Below, one piece after another: positions 6,256 to 14,580 of a stretch of DNA of 32,605 bases; positions within the stretch are counted from its first letter, which is position 1; every line of letters starts with the position of its first letter. The notes below the pieces were generated by a model. It searched no databases and had not been told where the DNA came from. It was given only the letters and a program-made list of their open reading frames with translations. The position numbers were made by a program, and so were the translations under genes. Source of the stretch: Streptococcus saliviloxodontae (lineage in GTDB: Bacteria; Bacillota; Bacilli; Lactobacillales; Streptococcaceae); contig NZ_JAFBEI010000028.1 of NCBI RefSeq assembly GCF_016908655.1, positions 1 to 32,605 on the forward strand. Reading direction: 5' to 3'.

Positions 6256-8473
6256 ACAACTTTCCATAAAGCCTATCTACCTAGCCTATTTGGCGACTGT
6301 CTTGTCATTTCTTATCTTTTCGTGGACTATTTGGGCTCAGCTACTGTTTTTAGTGAGTCTTATCGCCTTAGTTATCCAGTATGATAGAAGGACTTGCTTA
6401 AAGGTTTTCTTCATATTACTGTTTTTTGGTGGTTACTGTTTTGCTGTCAGTAGCTGGACGACTTCTAAAGACAACTCCCTTCCTCCAAAGGTTGGGCAGG
6501 TACAGATGATTGCGGACACTGTTTCCGTCAATGGTGATCGCCTTTCTTTTCGAGCTAGGTCAAATGGTAGAAAGTATCAAGTTTATTATCAGTTGACCTC
6601 ACAAGCTGAGCAGGTCTATTTCCAAAAACTAGTTGACACCATGCAATTAAGTATCGAATCAGAGATTACAGAAGCTGTTGGACAGCGTAATTTTAGGGGA
6701 TTTGATTATCAGCGTTACCTTCATTATCAAGGGATTTCGGGTATTTTGGAGGTGTCCAGAATCAAGTCGGTAGCAAGGGCTAAAAAGGTTTCTTTCTTAG
6801 ATCGACTGGCTGAATTGAGACGACGTTTGATTGTTTATAGTCAAAACCATTTTCCAAAGCCTATGTCTCACTATGTGACGGGACTACTCTGGGGCTACTT
6901 GGATAAGTCTTTTGATGAAATGAGTGATCTGTACTCGGATTTAGGCATTATCCACCTTTTTGCCCTATCAGGAATGCAGGTCGGCTTCTTTATGGGCTTG
7001 TTTAGAAGAGGTCTGATTCATCTTGGTGTGTCCCTAGAGGCTATCAAGTGGCTGATGCTACCAATCGGGATTATCTACGCTGGGATAACAGGAATGACTA
7101 TTTCTGTTATCAGAGCCTTGTTACAGATGATGCTCTCTCAGCTTGGACTGCGAAAGTGGAATAACTTTGCAGCCTGTCTTTTGCTCATGTTTTTGCTAAT
7201 GCCTTATTTTTTGATGACGACAGGTGGACTTTTGAGTTTTGCCTATGCCTTCTTATTGACCTTGCTGGATTTTGAAGACGGCGTTGGTTTCAAGAGGGGG
7301 TGTCTGGATGCATTATCGCTTAATCTTGGGATACTGCCGCTTTTAACATGGGTATTTGCGACTTTTCAACCCCTAGCCATGATTTTGACGGCTCTTTTTT
7401 CACTCCTGTTTGATTATTTCCTCTTACCTTTTTTGACGATTGCCTTTGCTCTATCCCCTCTGGTGTCTTTCGGCTTTGCTAATCCCTTATTTCAACTTTT
7501 GGAAGACCTCTTGCGATTTTTAGGTCAATTAGTAGGAGGTTCTTGGGTTTTTGGTGCCTGGAGTCTCGGACTCACCTTTTTCACCCTCTTGGGATTGGGT
7601 ATCTTATCTGATCCAAGAGTTAAAAGAAAAGGTTTTATTTGCCTACTGGTAATTGCGTGTTTTTTGGGAAATAAGCATCCGCTTCAAAATGAAGTGACGG
7701 TTGTTGATATCGGTCAAGGAGATAGTATCTTTTTGCGAGATTCCTTAGGCAAGAGCATCTTGATTGATGTCGGTGGGCGTGTTAGTTTTAAGGAAAAAAA
7801 GAATTGGCAAGAGTCAAAAACAGACGCTAATGCCGAGCGTACCTTGATTCCCTATCTCAAATCTCGCGGTATCTCTAAATTGGATCAGTTGGTGCTGACT
7901 CATACAGATGCCGATCATATTGGCGATTTGGAGACTTTGTTAAAGGATATCGATGTCGGTCAACTTATTGTTAGCCCAGGAAGCCTGACTGTCCCAGACT
8001 TTAAAAAACGTCTCCTTGCCCTACATAAACCTATTAAGGTAGTGACTGCTGGAGATAGTCTTTCCATTATGGGAAGTCGGCTTTATGTTCTGTACCCTCA
8101 AGCGGTAGGCGACGGAGGAAACAATGATTCTCTTGTTCTTTATGGCAAGCTCTTAGATAAGCGCTTCTTGTTTACAGGGGATTTGGAAAAAGAAGGGGAG
8201 GAGCAATTATTAGCTACCTATCCACATTTGGGGGTGGATATTTTAAAGGCAGGACACCACGGTTCAAAAGGGTCGAGTAGCCCAGCTTTTTTAGACGCTA
8301 TCGGCGCGCGTGTCGCCTTGATATCAGTAGGAAAAGATAATCGATACAAGCATCCTCATCAGGAAACCTTAGAGCGTTTTGAGGAGCGCGGGATGACGGT
8401 CTATCGAACAGATCAGTTAGGTGCCCTACGATTTATAGGCTGGCGACATTGGCATTTTGAGTCTGTTCGATAA
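6248..8473 (+). CDS. comEC: DNA uptake channel protein ComEC
   Basis: ComEC is the polytopic membrane channel that carries single-stranded DNA into the cytoplasm during transformation. At 741 residues it has normal family length. It has N-terminal membrane segments, an extracellular OB-like region, the central competence domain with many membrane segments (about 205-465), and a C-terminal metallo-beta-lactamase-like domain with DIGQGDS (about 485), THTDADH (about 550-556), TGDLE and AGHHGS (about 668). The start is a TTG overlapping the end of comEA, with GAGGTG just upstream, which implies translational coupling. It is transcribed from the SigX box at 5585. Confidence 0.95.
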   Translation: MIRQLSIKPIYLAYLATVLSFLIFSWTIWAQLLFLVSLIALVIQYDRRTCLKVFFILLFFGGYCFAVSSWTTSKDNSLPPKVGQVQMIADTVSVNGDRLSFRARSNGRKYQVYYQLTSQAEQVYFQKLVDTMQLSIESEITEAVGQRNFRGFDYQRYLHYQGISGILEVSRIKSVARAKKVSFLDRLAELRRRLIVYSQNHFPKPMSHYVTGLLWGYLDKSFDEMSDLYSDLGIIHLFALSGMQVGFFMGLFRRGLIHLGVSLEAIKWLMLPIGIIYAGITGMTISVIRALLQMMLSQLGLRKWNNFAACLLLMFLLMPYFLMTTGGLLSFAYAFLLTLLDFEDGVGFKRGCLDALSLNLGILPLLTWVFATFQPLAMILTALFSLLFDYFLLPFLTIAFALSPLVSFGFANPLFQLLEDLLRFLGQLVGGSWVFGAWSLGLTFFTLLGLGILSDPRVKRKGFICLLVIACFLGNKHPLQNEVTVVDIGQGDSIFLRDSLGKSILIDVGGRVSFKEKKNWQESKTDANAERTLIPYLKSRGISKLDQLVLTHTDADHIGDLETLLKDIDVGQLIVSPGSLTVPDFKKRLLALHKPIKVVTAGDSLSIMGSRLYVLYPQAVGDGGNNDSLVLYGKLLDKRFLFTGDLEKEGEEQLLATYPHLGVDILKAGHHGSKGSSSPAFLDAIGARVALISVGKDNRYKHPHQETLERFEERGMTVYRTDQLGALRFIGWRHWHFESVR

Positions 8474-8538
8474 GTTGTTTTATAAGTCAGTCTAGAGATG
8501 TATCTATCAAAAGTCATGATTTCATCGTGTTTTTTTAG

Positions 8539-8544
8539 TATAAT
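8539..8544 (+). promoter_or_regulatory. -10 box of holA (leaderless geometry)
   Basis: TATAAT ends six bases before the holA ATG at 8551. There is no Shine-Dalgarno sequence between, and no clear -35 at 17 bases. Confidence 0.55.
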
Positions 8545-8550
8545 AAAACT

Positions 8551-9588
8551 ATGATTGCACTTGAAAACCTAAAAAAATTAAGTAAAGAAACCCTGCCTGC
8601 GGTAACGGTTCTAACTGGAGAGGACCTTGGTCAGTATCAAGAGATGCGTGAGGCTTTACTGTCACAGATTGCCTTTGACCCTGCGGATTTGAGTTATTCT
8701 TATTTTGACCTGAGTCAGGATGATTATGACAGTATTCAGATGGATCTGGAGAGTCTTCCCTTCTTTTCAGATTATAAGATTGTTCTCCTGGATAATCTTT
8801 TAGACCTTACGACTGATAAGAAGGCTTTTTTAGATGATCAGTCTCTTAAACATTTAGAGGCCTACCTTGAACACCCTGTAGAGACTACACGATTGATTTT
8901 ACTGATTCCAGGAAAACTAGATGGCAAACGACGCCTAGTCAAACTTTTAAAACGCGATGCTCAGGTGTTTGAAGCAGCACCTTTAAAAGAAGCTGATTTG
9001 AGAACCTACTTCCAAAAACAGGCACATCAAGATGGAATGAGCTTTGAGTCAGGTGTCTTTGAAACACTCTTAAGGAAATCTAATTTTGAGTTCTCAGCAA
9101 CTCAGAAAAACTTAGCCTTTCTTAAAGCCTATAAATCAGAAGGTGCGATTAGCCAAGAGGATATTGACGAAGCTGTCCCTAAATCTTTACAAGATAATAT
9201 CTTTGACCTCAGTCAATTATTACTAAAGGGACAAATCGATCAAGCCCGCTCTTTGGTGATGGATTTGAGACTTCAAGGAGAAGATGAGATTAAGTTGATT
9301 GCTGTTCTTCTGGGGCAATTTCGAATCTTGACTCAGGTAAGGATACTGTGGCAACAAGGTAAGTCCGAATCTCAGATTGTTAGCGACTTGTCTGATTACC
9401 TTGGTCGCCGTGTTAACCCTTATCAGATAAAATACGCCATGAAAGATAGCCGTCACTTGTCGCTACCTCTTTTATATGAGTTTGTGACAGTTCTAATTGA
9501 GACAGATTATCAGATAAAATCAGGTCTTTATGATAAAGCCTACTTATTTGATGTCGCCTTGCTGAAATTAGTCAGGGCAGTAGCTTAA
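8551..9588 (+). CDS. holA: DNA polymerase III subunit delta
   Basis: HolA is the delta subunit of the clamp loader, which opens the beta sliding clamp during replication. The 345-residue product has the family's usual length and sequence character: an N-terminal degenerate AAA+ region without a functional Walker A, LILLIPGKLDGKRRLVKLLK, the AAPLKEADLRTYFQ segment after it, and a C-terminal helical collar domain. It follows comEC, as in many Firmicutes. No ribosome-binding site precedes the ATG; the -10 box at 8539 suggests leaderless transcription starting at the A of ATG. Confidence 0.93.
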   Translation: MIALENLKKLSKETLPAVTVLTGEDLGQYQEMREALLSQIAFDPADLSYSYFDLSQDDYDSIQMDLESLPFFSDYKIVLLDNLLDLTTDKKAFLDDQSLKHLEAYLEHPVETTRLILLIPGKLDGKRRLVKLLKRDAQVFEAAPLKEADLRTYFQKQAHQDGMSFESGVFETLLRKSNFEFSATQKNLAFLKAYKSEGAISQEDIDEAVPKSLQDNIFDLSQLLLKGQIDQARSLVMDLRLQGEDEIKLIAVLLGQFRILTQVRILWQQGKSESQIVSDLSDYLGRRVNPYQIKYAMKDSRHLSLPLLYEFVTVLIETDYQIKSGLYDKAYLFDVALLKLVRAVA

Positions 9589-9616
9589 AGCTAATTGCTA
9601 TTTTCGGTCAAATCAG

Positions 9617-9645
9617 TTGAAAGCTCTGCCATTTTCTTATAAAAT
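9617..9645 (+). promoter_or_regulatory. Promoter of sodA
   Basis: TTGAAA (9617-9622), 17-base spacer, TAAAAT (9640-9645). The leader is short and contains AAAAGAGGAAA before ATG 9677. Confidence 0.65.
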
Positions 9646-9676
9646 GAAGCTATAAAAACGAAAAGAGGAAATCAAG

Positions 9677-10285
9677 ATGGCAATTATTTTACCAGAACTT
9701 CCATATGCATACGACGCTCTTGAGCCATATATCGATGCAGAGACAATGACTTTGCACCACGATAAGCACCATGCGACTTATGTTGCTAATGCTAACGCGG
9801 CTCTTGAAAAACACCCAGAAATCGGTGAAGATCTTGTAGCCTTACTATCAGATGTTGAGTCAATTCCAGCTGATATTCGTCAAGCTCTTATCAATAACGG
9901 TGGAGGACACCTTAACCACGCGCTTTTCTGGGAACTTCTTTCACCTGAAAAGAAAGAAATCACAGCAGAAGTTGCAGCTGCTATCAATGAAGCCTTCGGT
10001 TCATTTGAAGCTTTCCAAGAAGCATTTACAGCGGCAGCAACAACTCGTTTTGGTTCAGGTTGGGCTTGGCTTGTTGTTAACAAGGAAGGTAAACTTGAAG
10101 TTGTTTCAACAGCTAACCAAGACACTCCAATTTCACAAGGGTTGAAACCAATCTTGGCTCTTGATGTTTGGGAACACGCTTACTACCTTAACTACCGTAA
10201 CGTTCGTCCAAACTACATCAAAGCTTTCTATGAAATCATCAACTGGGATAAAGTTGCTGAACTCTACGCTGAAGCAACTGCATAA
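9677..10285 (+). CDS. sodA: Superoxide dismutase (Mn/Fe type)
   Basis: This cytoplasmic enzyme converts superoxide to oxygen and hydrogen peroxide. The 202-residue product has all four metal ligands: His27 (TLHHDK), His81 (NHALFW), Asp163 and His167 (LDVWEHAYY). GGGHLNH and the C-terminal [13 protein letters not shown] signature are typical of the family; streptococcal members normally use Mn. AGAGGAAA upstream is the ribosome-binding site. It is a single-gene unit with its own promoter and a terminator at 10301. Confidence 0.97.
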   Translation: MAIILPELPYAYDALEPYIDAETMTLHHDKHHATYVANANAALEKHPEIGEDLVALLSDVESIPADIRQALINNGGGHLNHALFWELLSPEKKEITAEVAAAINEAFGSFEAFQEAFTAAATTRFGSGWAWLVVNKEGKLEVVSTANQDTPISQGLKPILALDVWEHAYYLNYRNVRPNYIKAFYEIINWDKVAELYAEATA

Positions 10286-10300
10286 TAAGAGTAAATAAAA

Positions 10301-10325
10301 GGCTGGACTTAGTTCAGTCTTTTTT
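10301..10325 (+). terminator. Terminator of sodA
   Basis: GGCTGGAC (10301-10308) pairs with GTTCAGTC (10312-10319, two G-U pairs) across a 3-base loop and is followed by a T-run. Confidence 0.8.
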
Positions 10326-10356
10326 ACTTATGTGTGAGTTTGTCTGAATACTCATA

Positions 10357-10395
10357 GCAAACTCCTATTGTCCGAAAAGAGTTTGCTTATTTTTA
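10357..10395 (+). terminator. Second hairpin after sodA, terminator-like
   Basis: GCAAACTC (10357-10364) pairs perfectly with GAGTTTGC (10379-10386), followed by TTATTTTTA. It may be a back-up terminator. A further hairpin, TCTCATTTT/AAAATGAGA (10471-10494), lies nearer the next promoter. Confidence 0.4.
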
Positions 10396-10502
10396 CTTTC
10401 ACGATTGATTAATGGAAAATTAAGTAGCCTCTTATCGGACTTTATATGATACGAGATGTATAAAAGATCTTCTCATTTTTACGATAAAATGAGAGAATAT
10501 AC

Positions 10503-10531
10503 TTGTAATCGTTCTAATTTTTCTTTATAAT
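10503..10531 (+). promoter_or_regulatory. Promoter of the serine hydrolase gene, with PerR-like box over the -35
   Basis: TTGTAA (10503-10508), 17-base spacer, TATAAT (10526-10531). The 15 bases from 10503, TTGTAATCGTTCTAA, match the PerR consensus TTATAATNATTATAA at 12 positions (counting the free N). The promoter resembles the one before the downstream VIT gene, sharing ACTTGTAATC and TATAATAAGA. Confidence 0.55.
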
Positions 10532-10552
10532 AAGAAAGTTAGGAGAATTATT

Positions 10553-11632
10553 GTGAAGAAAAAATCAGTTTTAACCGTGATTTTATTAGCCTTGCTTTAC
10601 GTTGGGCTCACGTCGTTTTTTATTATTGCAAATCAAACAAAGACATCGCACAAGACAAAATCAACAAACAGCTCTGTTTCTTTGTCCTCTAGCGCTTTAA
10701 CAAAGTCAGAACAATCATCATCTTCGTCAAAAGAGAAAAAAGTAACTGCTAAAAGTCAAGAAGACAAACAAGCTACATACGATCAAGATTTAGATGAGAT
10801 GACCTCTATGGGATTAGCCTATGATTACGTCAATATGGGATTAGTTGATGTCGTTAAAGCTTTCTTGGCTGATTCAGGTATTGATCAGAGTCAAGTAGCC
10901 TTTTCTTACAAAAATGTCGTTTCAGATGAAATCATTGCGATGAATGAAACACAAGCAATGACAGCAGGATCAACCTATAAACTTCCGCTTAATATGCTGG
11001 TGGTTGACGCCGTTGCTGATGGGAAACTATCAATGACAGAATCATTTGATATCACTAATACCGATTACGAATACCAAGGAGAGCACGATCAGTATGTTGC
11101 TGCCTTTGATGGGAAAATGACCATTCCTCAGATGCAGGAGTATTCATTAGTTTATTCTGAAAATACACCAGCTTATGCTTTAGCAGAACGCCTAGGTGGT
11201 ATGGAAAAAGCTTATTCAATGTTTGGACGATACGGTGAATCAAAAGCTGATATTAAGACGATTCAAGAGGATGGAAATAAGACAACGACTGACTACTATA
11301 TTCAGGTTCTTCAATACCTTTGGAAGCATAAGGATAAGTATTCTGATATTTTAAACTACCTCAGTCAATCTTTCCCTGAGTATTATTACCATATGTTCTT
11401 ACCAAATCTGACTATTTATCAAAAGCCAGGTTATGTCCGTGAGGCTTTGAATGTTGATGCTATCGTTGAAGAAGAAACACCTTACATGGTGGCACTATAC
11501 ACTGCTGGTCTTGGTGGCACAACAGAGAACAGTGAGGAAATCAGTAATGAAGGCCTTTACCAACTTGGACAATTAGCCTATGTCATCAACGAATGGCATC
11601 GTGTCAATATGAATGGTATCACTGCAGAATAA
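10553..11632 (+). CDS. Secreted serine hydrolase, class A beta-lactamase-like fold
   Basis: A 359-residue extracytoplasmic protein with an N-terminal signal-anchor (about 6-25), a Ser/Lys-rich linker (about 34-70) and a beta-lactamase-like domain. The nucleophile motif SxxK is S140-T-Y-K143, and the second motif is S202-E-N204 (SxN). The third motif, normally KTG, is not obvious; YQKPGYV lies at about the right place. It therefore may be a wall-associated transpeptidase or esterase-like protein rather than a true beta-lactamase. The start is GTG at 10553 after AGGAG (10541-10545). It is a single-gene unit with a terminator at 11644. Confidence 0.75.
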   Translation: MKKKSVLTVILLALLYVGLTSFFIIANQTKTSHKTKSTNSSVSLSSSALTKSEQSSSSSKEKKVTAKSQEDKQATYDQDLDEMTSMGLAYDYVNMGLVDVVKAFLADSGIDQSQVAFSYKNVVSDEIIAMNETQAMTAGSTYKLPLNMLVVDAVADGKLSMTESFDITNTDYEYQGEHDQYVAAFDGKMTIPQMQEYSLVYSENTPAYALAERLGGMEKAYSMFGRYGESKADIKTIQEDGNKTTTDYYIQVLQYLWKHKDKYSDILNYLSQSFPEYYYHMFLPNLTIYQKPGYVREALNVDAIVEEETPYMVALYTAGLGGTTENSEEISNEGLYQLGQLAYVINEWHRVNMNGITAE

Positions 11633-11643
11633 AATAAGAATAG

Positions 11644-11678
11644 AAAAACTCTAGACTTCCATCTAGAGTTTTTATGTT
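11644..11678 (+). terminator. Terminator of the serine hydrolase gene
   Basis: AAAAACTCTAGA (11644-11655) pairs perfectly with TCTAGAGTTTTT (11662-11673) across a 6-base loop. The T-rich arm provides the U-tract. Confidence 0.85.
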
Positions 11679-11738
11679 CTTTAGAGTATTAAGGGAGTGC
11701 ATTTAGACTAAAGAGAATTATTTTGTTAAAGAACTTAT

Positions 11739-11753
11739 TTATAATCATTATAA
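11739..11753 (+). promoter_or_regulatory. PerR box upstream of the VIT-family transporter
   Basis: TTATAATCATTATAA is a perfect 15-base palindrome around a central C and an exact match to the PerR consensus TTATAATNATTATAA. It ends 7 bases before the -35 element. PerR is the peroxide- and metal-sensing repressor of the Fur family. A degenerate second copy (TTGTAATCATTCCAC) covers the -35. Confidence 0.75.
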
Positions 11754-11760
11754 ATAATAC

Positions 11761-11789
11761 TTGTAATCATTCCACTTAATTGATATAAT
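11761..11789 (+). promoter_or_regulatory. Promoter of the VIT-family transporter
   Basis: TTGTAA (11761-11766), 17-base spacer, extended -10 TGATATAAT with TATAAT at 11784-11789. Confidence 0.7.
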
Positions 11790-11818
11790 AAGATAACTTA
11801 AAAGAACGAGGTTTACTT

Positions 11819-12496
11819 ATGGAAAATCAACATTTTTCAAGACGTTTAAATATTTTGCGAGCAGGAGTTTTGGGAGCAAATGATGGGATCATCTCTATTG
11901 CAGGAGTTGTTATCGGTGTTGCTAGTGCGACATCTAACATCTGGTTTATTTTCTTATCGGGACTATCTGCGATATTAGCAGGAGCATTTTCAATGGCAGG
12001 TGGTGAGTATGTATCTGTCAGTACCCAAAAAGATACAGAGCAAGCTGCTGTAGAGGTTGAAAAAAGGTTGTTGGAGCAACATCCAGATATAGCTCGAAAA
12101 TCACTTTACGATATTTATATTGCACAAGGCGAGTGTGAAACAGCTGCGGAGATGAAAGTGAATGTTGCCTTTTATAAAAATCCTCTGAAGCACTTGGTGG
12201 AGGAGAAGTACGGTATTGAGATGGATGAGTTTACAAATCCTTGGCATGCAGCTTACTCAAGTTTTATCGCTTTTGCAGTAGGGTCCTTACCACCAACCTT
12301 ATCTGTAATGCTATTTCCAAAAGATCTTAGAATTGTAGCGACAGTCATTGTCGTTGCTTTATCACTTCTATTGACAGGTTATGTAAGTGCTAAGTTAGGA
12401 AAAGCTCCTGTCAAGGCGGCTATGTTACGTAATTTAGGGGTGGGCTTGCTAACCATGACGGTGACCTACCTCATGGGACAACTTTTCCATGTGTAG
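11819..12496 (+). CDS. VIT1/CCC1-family Fe/Mn transporter
   Basis: A 225-residue membrane protein of the vacuolar iron transporter family, which moves Fe2+ or Mn2+ out of the cytoplasm (or into vacuoles in eukaryotes). The family start LGANDGIISIAGVVIGVASA, then GAFSMAGGEYVSVSTQKD, is clear. An acidic cytoplasmic segment (about 70-125) separates two N-terminal from three C-terminal membrane segments. AACGAGG precedes ATG 11819. The perfect PerR box suggests a role in metal export or detoxification under peroxide or iron stress. Metal choice cannot be read from the sequence. Confidence 0.88.
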   Translation: MENQHFSRRLNILRAGVLGANDGIISIAGVVIGVASATSNIWFIFLSGLSAILAGAFSMAGGEYVSVSTQKDTEQAAVEVEKRLLEQHPDIARKSLYDIYIAQGECETAAEMKVNVAFYKNPLKHLVEEKYGIEMDEFTNPWHAAYSSFIAFAVGSLPPTLSVMLFPKDLRIVATVIVVALSLLLTGYVSAKLGKAPVKAAMLRNLGVGLLTMTVTYLMGQLFHV

Positions 12497-12520
12497 AATT
12501 ACGTTCCCTACTTGATTCCA

Positions 12521-12575
12521 ACAGAGATGAAAAAGATTCTATGCTTTAAAAGCATAGAATCTTTTTCATCTCTGT
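12521..12575. terminator. Bidirectional terminator, perfect 27-bp inverted repeat
   Basis: Positions 12521-12547 and 12549-12575 are exact reverse complements around a single central base. The gene pair VIT transporter and queA converge here. An A-run in the left arm and a T-run in the right arm, with TTTTAT following, allow termination both ways. Confidence 0.85.
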
Positions 12576-12600
12576 TTTATTAGTGTGTGCTTGATTATGG

Positions 12601-13644
12601 TTAGTCTTGTTCTTTTCTAGTGACAAACATAGCATCTCCAAAGCTGAAGAAACGATATCTTTTTTCAACTGCATGATGATAGGCATCAAGAACAAAATCT
12701 CTACCCGCAAATGCAGAGACTAGCATGACTAGCGTTGATTTAGGAAGGTGAAAATTGGTTGAAAAGGCATCAACAACTTTGAAGTCATAGCCTGGCTTGA
12801 TAAAGATGTTGGTCCAACCTGAATCAGCGTGGATGTCACCTTCAAATTTGTTTCCGATTGTTTCTAAGGTACGGATAGAAGTCGTTCCTACAGCTACGAT
12901 GCGTCCTCCAGATGACCGAACCTGACGTAGTGTTTCTGCAGCTTCTTCTGACAAGTTATAAAACTCAGAGTGCATCTCGTGTTCATCCAGGTTTTCAACA
13001 GAAACGGGTCTGAAGGTTCCAAGTCCGACATGGAGGGTAAGGTAGACCAGCTTCACTCCTTTTTCTTGAATTTTTTCAAGTAGCTCAGGTGTGAAGTGAA
13101 GACCTGCAGTTGGGGCAGCAGCGGAGCCATTTTCCTTAGCATAGACTGTTTGGTAACGATCACGATCTTCAAGTTTTTCATGAATGTAAGGAGGGAGAGG
13201 CATTTCACCGAGGCTTTCTAGAACTTCTAAGAAAATGCCGTCATAACTGAACTCTACAATACGTCCGCCATGTTCTAACTCTTGAACAACGGTTGCTAGG
13301 AGTCTGCCATCGCCAAATGAGACCTTGCTGCCTACCTTGAGGCGTTTAGCAGGTTTAGCGAGAACTTCCCATTGATCTCTGTTGGTGTTTTTGAGAAGTA
13401 GCAGCTCAACATGACCATGAGTATCTGGTTTTTCCCCGTAGAGTCGAGCAGGGAGAACGCGGGTGTTGTTCATGACTAGGGCGTCCCCTGCCTGAAGTTG
13501 ATCAATGATATGATCAAAGTGTGTGTCTGTCATTTCTTTGGTTATGGGATCAATGACCAGTAGTTTTGAAGAATCGCGTTGCTCCAAAGGTGTTTGGGCA
13601 ATCAGTTCTTCAGGTAAGTCAAAATTAAAATCTTCAGTATTCAT
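12601..13644 (-). CDS. queA: tRNA preQ1(34) S-adenosylmethionine ribosyltransferase-isomerase
   Basis: QueA transfers and isomerises the ribosyl part of SAM onto preQ1 at the tRNA wobble position, giving epoxyqueuosine. The 347-residue product shows family blocks [12 protein letters not shown] near the N-terminus, [12 protein letters not shown], the central [20 protein letters not shown] and GTTSIRTLE. The ATG at 13644 is chosen because GAGGA lies about six bases upstream; an in-frame ATG at 13656 has no ribosome-binding site. It is a single gene, divergent from nagB. Confidence 0.95.
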   Translation of the reverse strand: MNTEDFNFDLPEELIAQTPLEQRDSSKLLVIDPITKEMTDTHFDHIIDQLQAGDALVMNNTRVLPARLYGEKPDTHGHVELLLLKNTNRDQWEVLAKPAKRLKVGSKVSFGDGRLLATVVQELEHGGRIVEFSYDGIFLEVLESLGEMPLPPYIHEKLEDRDRYQTVYAKENGSAAAPTAGLHFTPELLEKIQEKGVKLVYLTLHVGLGTFRPVSVENLDEHEMHSEFYNLSEEAAETLRQVRSSGGRIVAVGTTSIRTLETIGNKFEGDIHADSGWTNIFIKPGYDFKVVDAFSTNFHLPKSTLVMLVSAFAGRDFVLDAYHHAVEKRYRFFSFGDAMFVTRKEQD

Positions 13645-13769
13645 TATTATCCTCATCTAGTAATCTGTTATAGCTTAACTATTATATCACGATAAGTTAC
13701 TAGAGTCATCTGAGACTATGCATAGATAGGGGATCTTGTTGGAAGGACTTTTATCTTAATTGATTTGGC

Positions 13770-13822
13770 TTGACTATAATTGGTCTATACCTTAAAATAT
13801 GAGTATAAAGGTATAGACCAAA
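13770..13822 (+). promoter_or_regulatory. nagB promoter with two NagR-type (GntR/HutC) operators
   Basis: The promoter is TTGACT (13770-13775), 17-base spacer, TAAAAT (13793-13798). Operator 1, AATTGGTCTATACCTT (13778-13793), lies in the spacer. Operator 2, AAAGGTATAGACCAAA (13807-13822), is its inverted counterpart and reaches the Shine-Dalgarno sequence. Both match the TGGTATAGACCA-type sites bound by NagR/YvoA repressors, so GlcNAc-6-P or GlcN-6-P should induce nagB. Confidence 0.8.
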
Positions 13823-13832
13823 GGAGGTAGTG

Positions 13833-14534
13833 ATGAGACTCTTACGTGTTAAAGATCAAAAAGAAGGAGGGCGACTTGCTTTTGCCCTCCTTAAGGAAAA
13901 GATAGACTCTGGAATACAAACAATAGGGTTAGCGACTGGTAGCAGTCCTTTGAGTTTTTATCAAGAACTGGTTGATAGTTCAATTGATTTTTCGAAGCTA
14001 ACGAGCATTAATCTCGATGAATATGTTGGTTTATCTCCTGACAATCCGCAGAGCTATTCCTATTTTATGAAGGAACATTTATTGGAATCGAAACCTTTTA
14101 AGGAGAGCTTTTTACCCAATGGGCTTGCCAAAGATTTGCTAGCAGAAGCTAGCAACTATGATCGGGTGCTTGATGAGCATCCTATTGATTTTCAAATTCT
14201 AGGTATTGGAAGAAATGGGCATATTGGTTTTAATGAACCTGGAACGTCTTTTGAGATGACAACCCATCTTGTTGATTTGACAGAAGATACTATTCAAGCT
14301 AATAGTCGTTTCTTTGACAAGAGTGATGATGTTCCTAGACAAGCTATTTCTATGGGGATTGCATCTATCATGACTGCAAAAACAATTGTTCTTATGGCTT
14401 ATGGTATCGAGAAAGCTGTTGCTATAAAAGGAATGATTTACGGTCCTGTGACAGAAGACTTGCCAGCAAGTATTCTTCAAAAACACCCAGACGTCATTGT
14501 TATTCTAGATGAAGCTGCAGCGAGTCAATTATAA
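13833..14534 (+). CDS. nagB: Glucosamine-6-phosphate deaminase
   Basis: NagB converts glucosamine-6-phosphate to fructose-6-phosphate and ammonia, feeding amino sugars into glycolysis. The 233-residue product has family motifs [11 protein letters not shown] (about 35-45), NLDEYVGL (about 61-68), and the active-site [14 protein letters not shown] (about 125-138). AAGGAGGT (13821-13828) directs the start to ATG 13833; GTG at 13830 is too close. Two NagR-type operators flank the promoter. The gene stands alone, without nagA beside it. Confidence 0.95.
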   Translation: MRLLRVKDQKEGGRLAFALLKEKIDSGIQTIGLATGSSPLSFYQELVDSSIDFSKLTSINLDEYVGLSPDNPQSYSYFMKEHLLESKPFKESFLPNGLAKDLLAEASNYDRVLDEHPIDFQILGIGRNGHIGFNEPGTSFEMTTHLVDLTEDTIQANSRFFDKSDDVPRQAISMGIASIMTAKTIVLMAYGIEKAVAIKGMIYGPVTEDLPASILQKHPDVIVILDEAAASQL

Positions 14535-14535
14535 T

Positions 14536-14577
14536 GAAAGAAGCTAAGACAAAAGTCTTTAGCTTCTTATCTTTTTA
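14536..14577 (+). terminator. Terminator of nagB
   Basis: AAGAAGCTAAGAC pairs with GTCTTTAGCTTCTT (one bulged base) across a short loop, followed by ATCTTTTTATT. Confidence 0.75.
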
Positions 14578-14580
14578 TTA

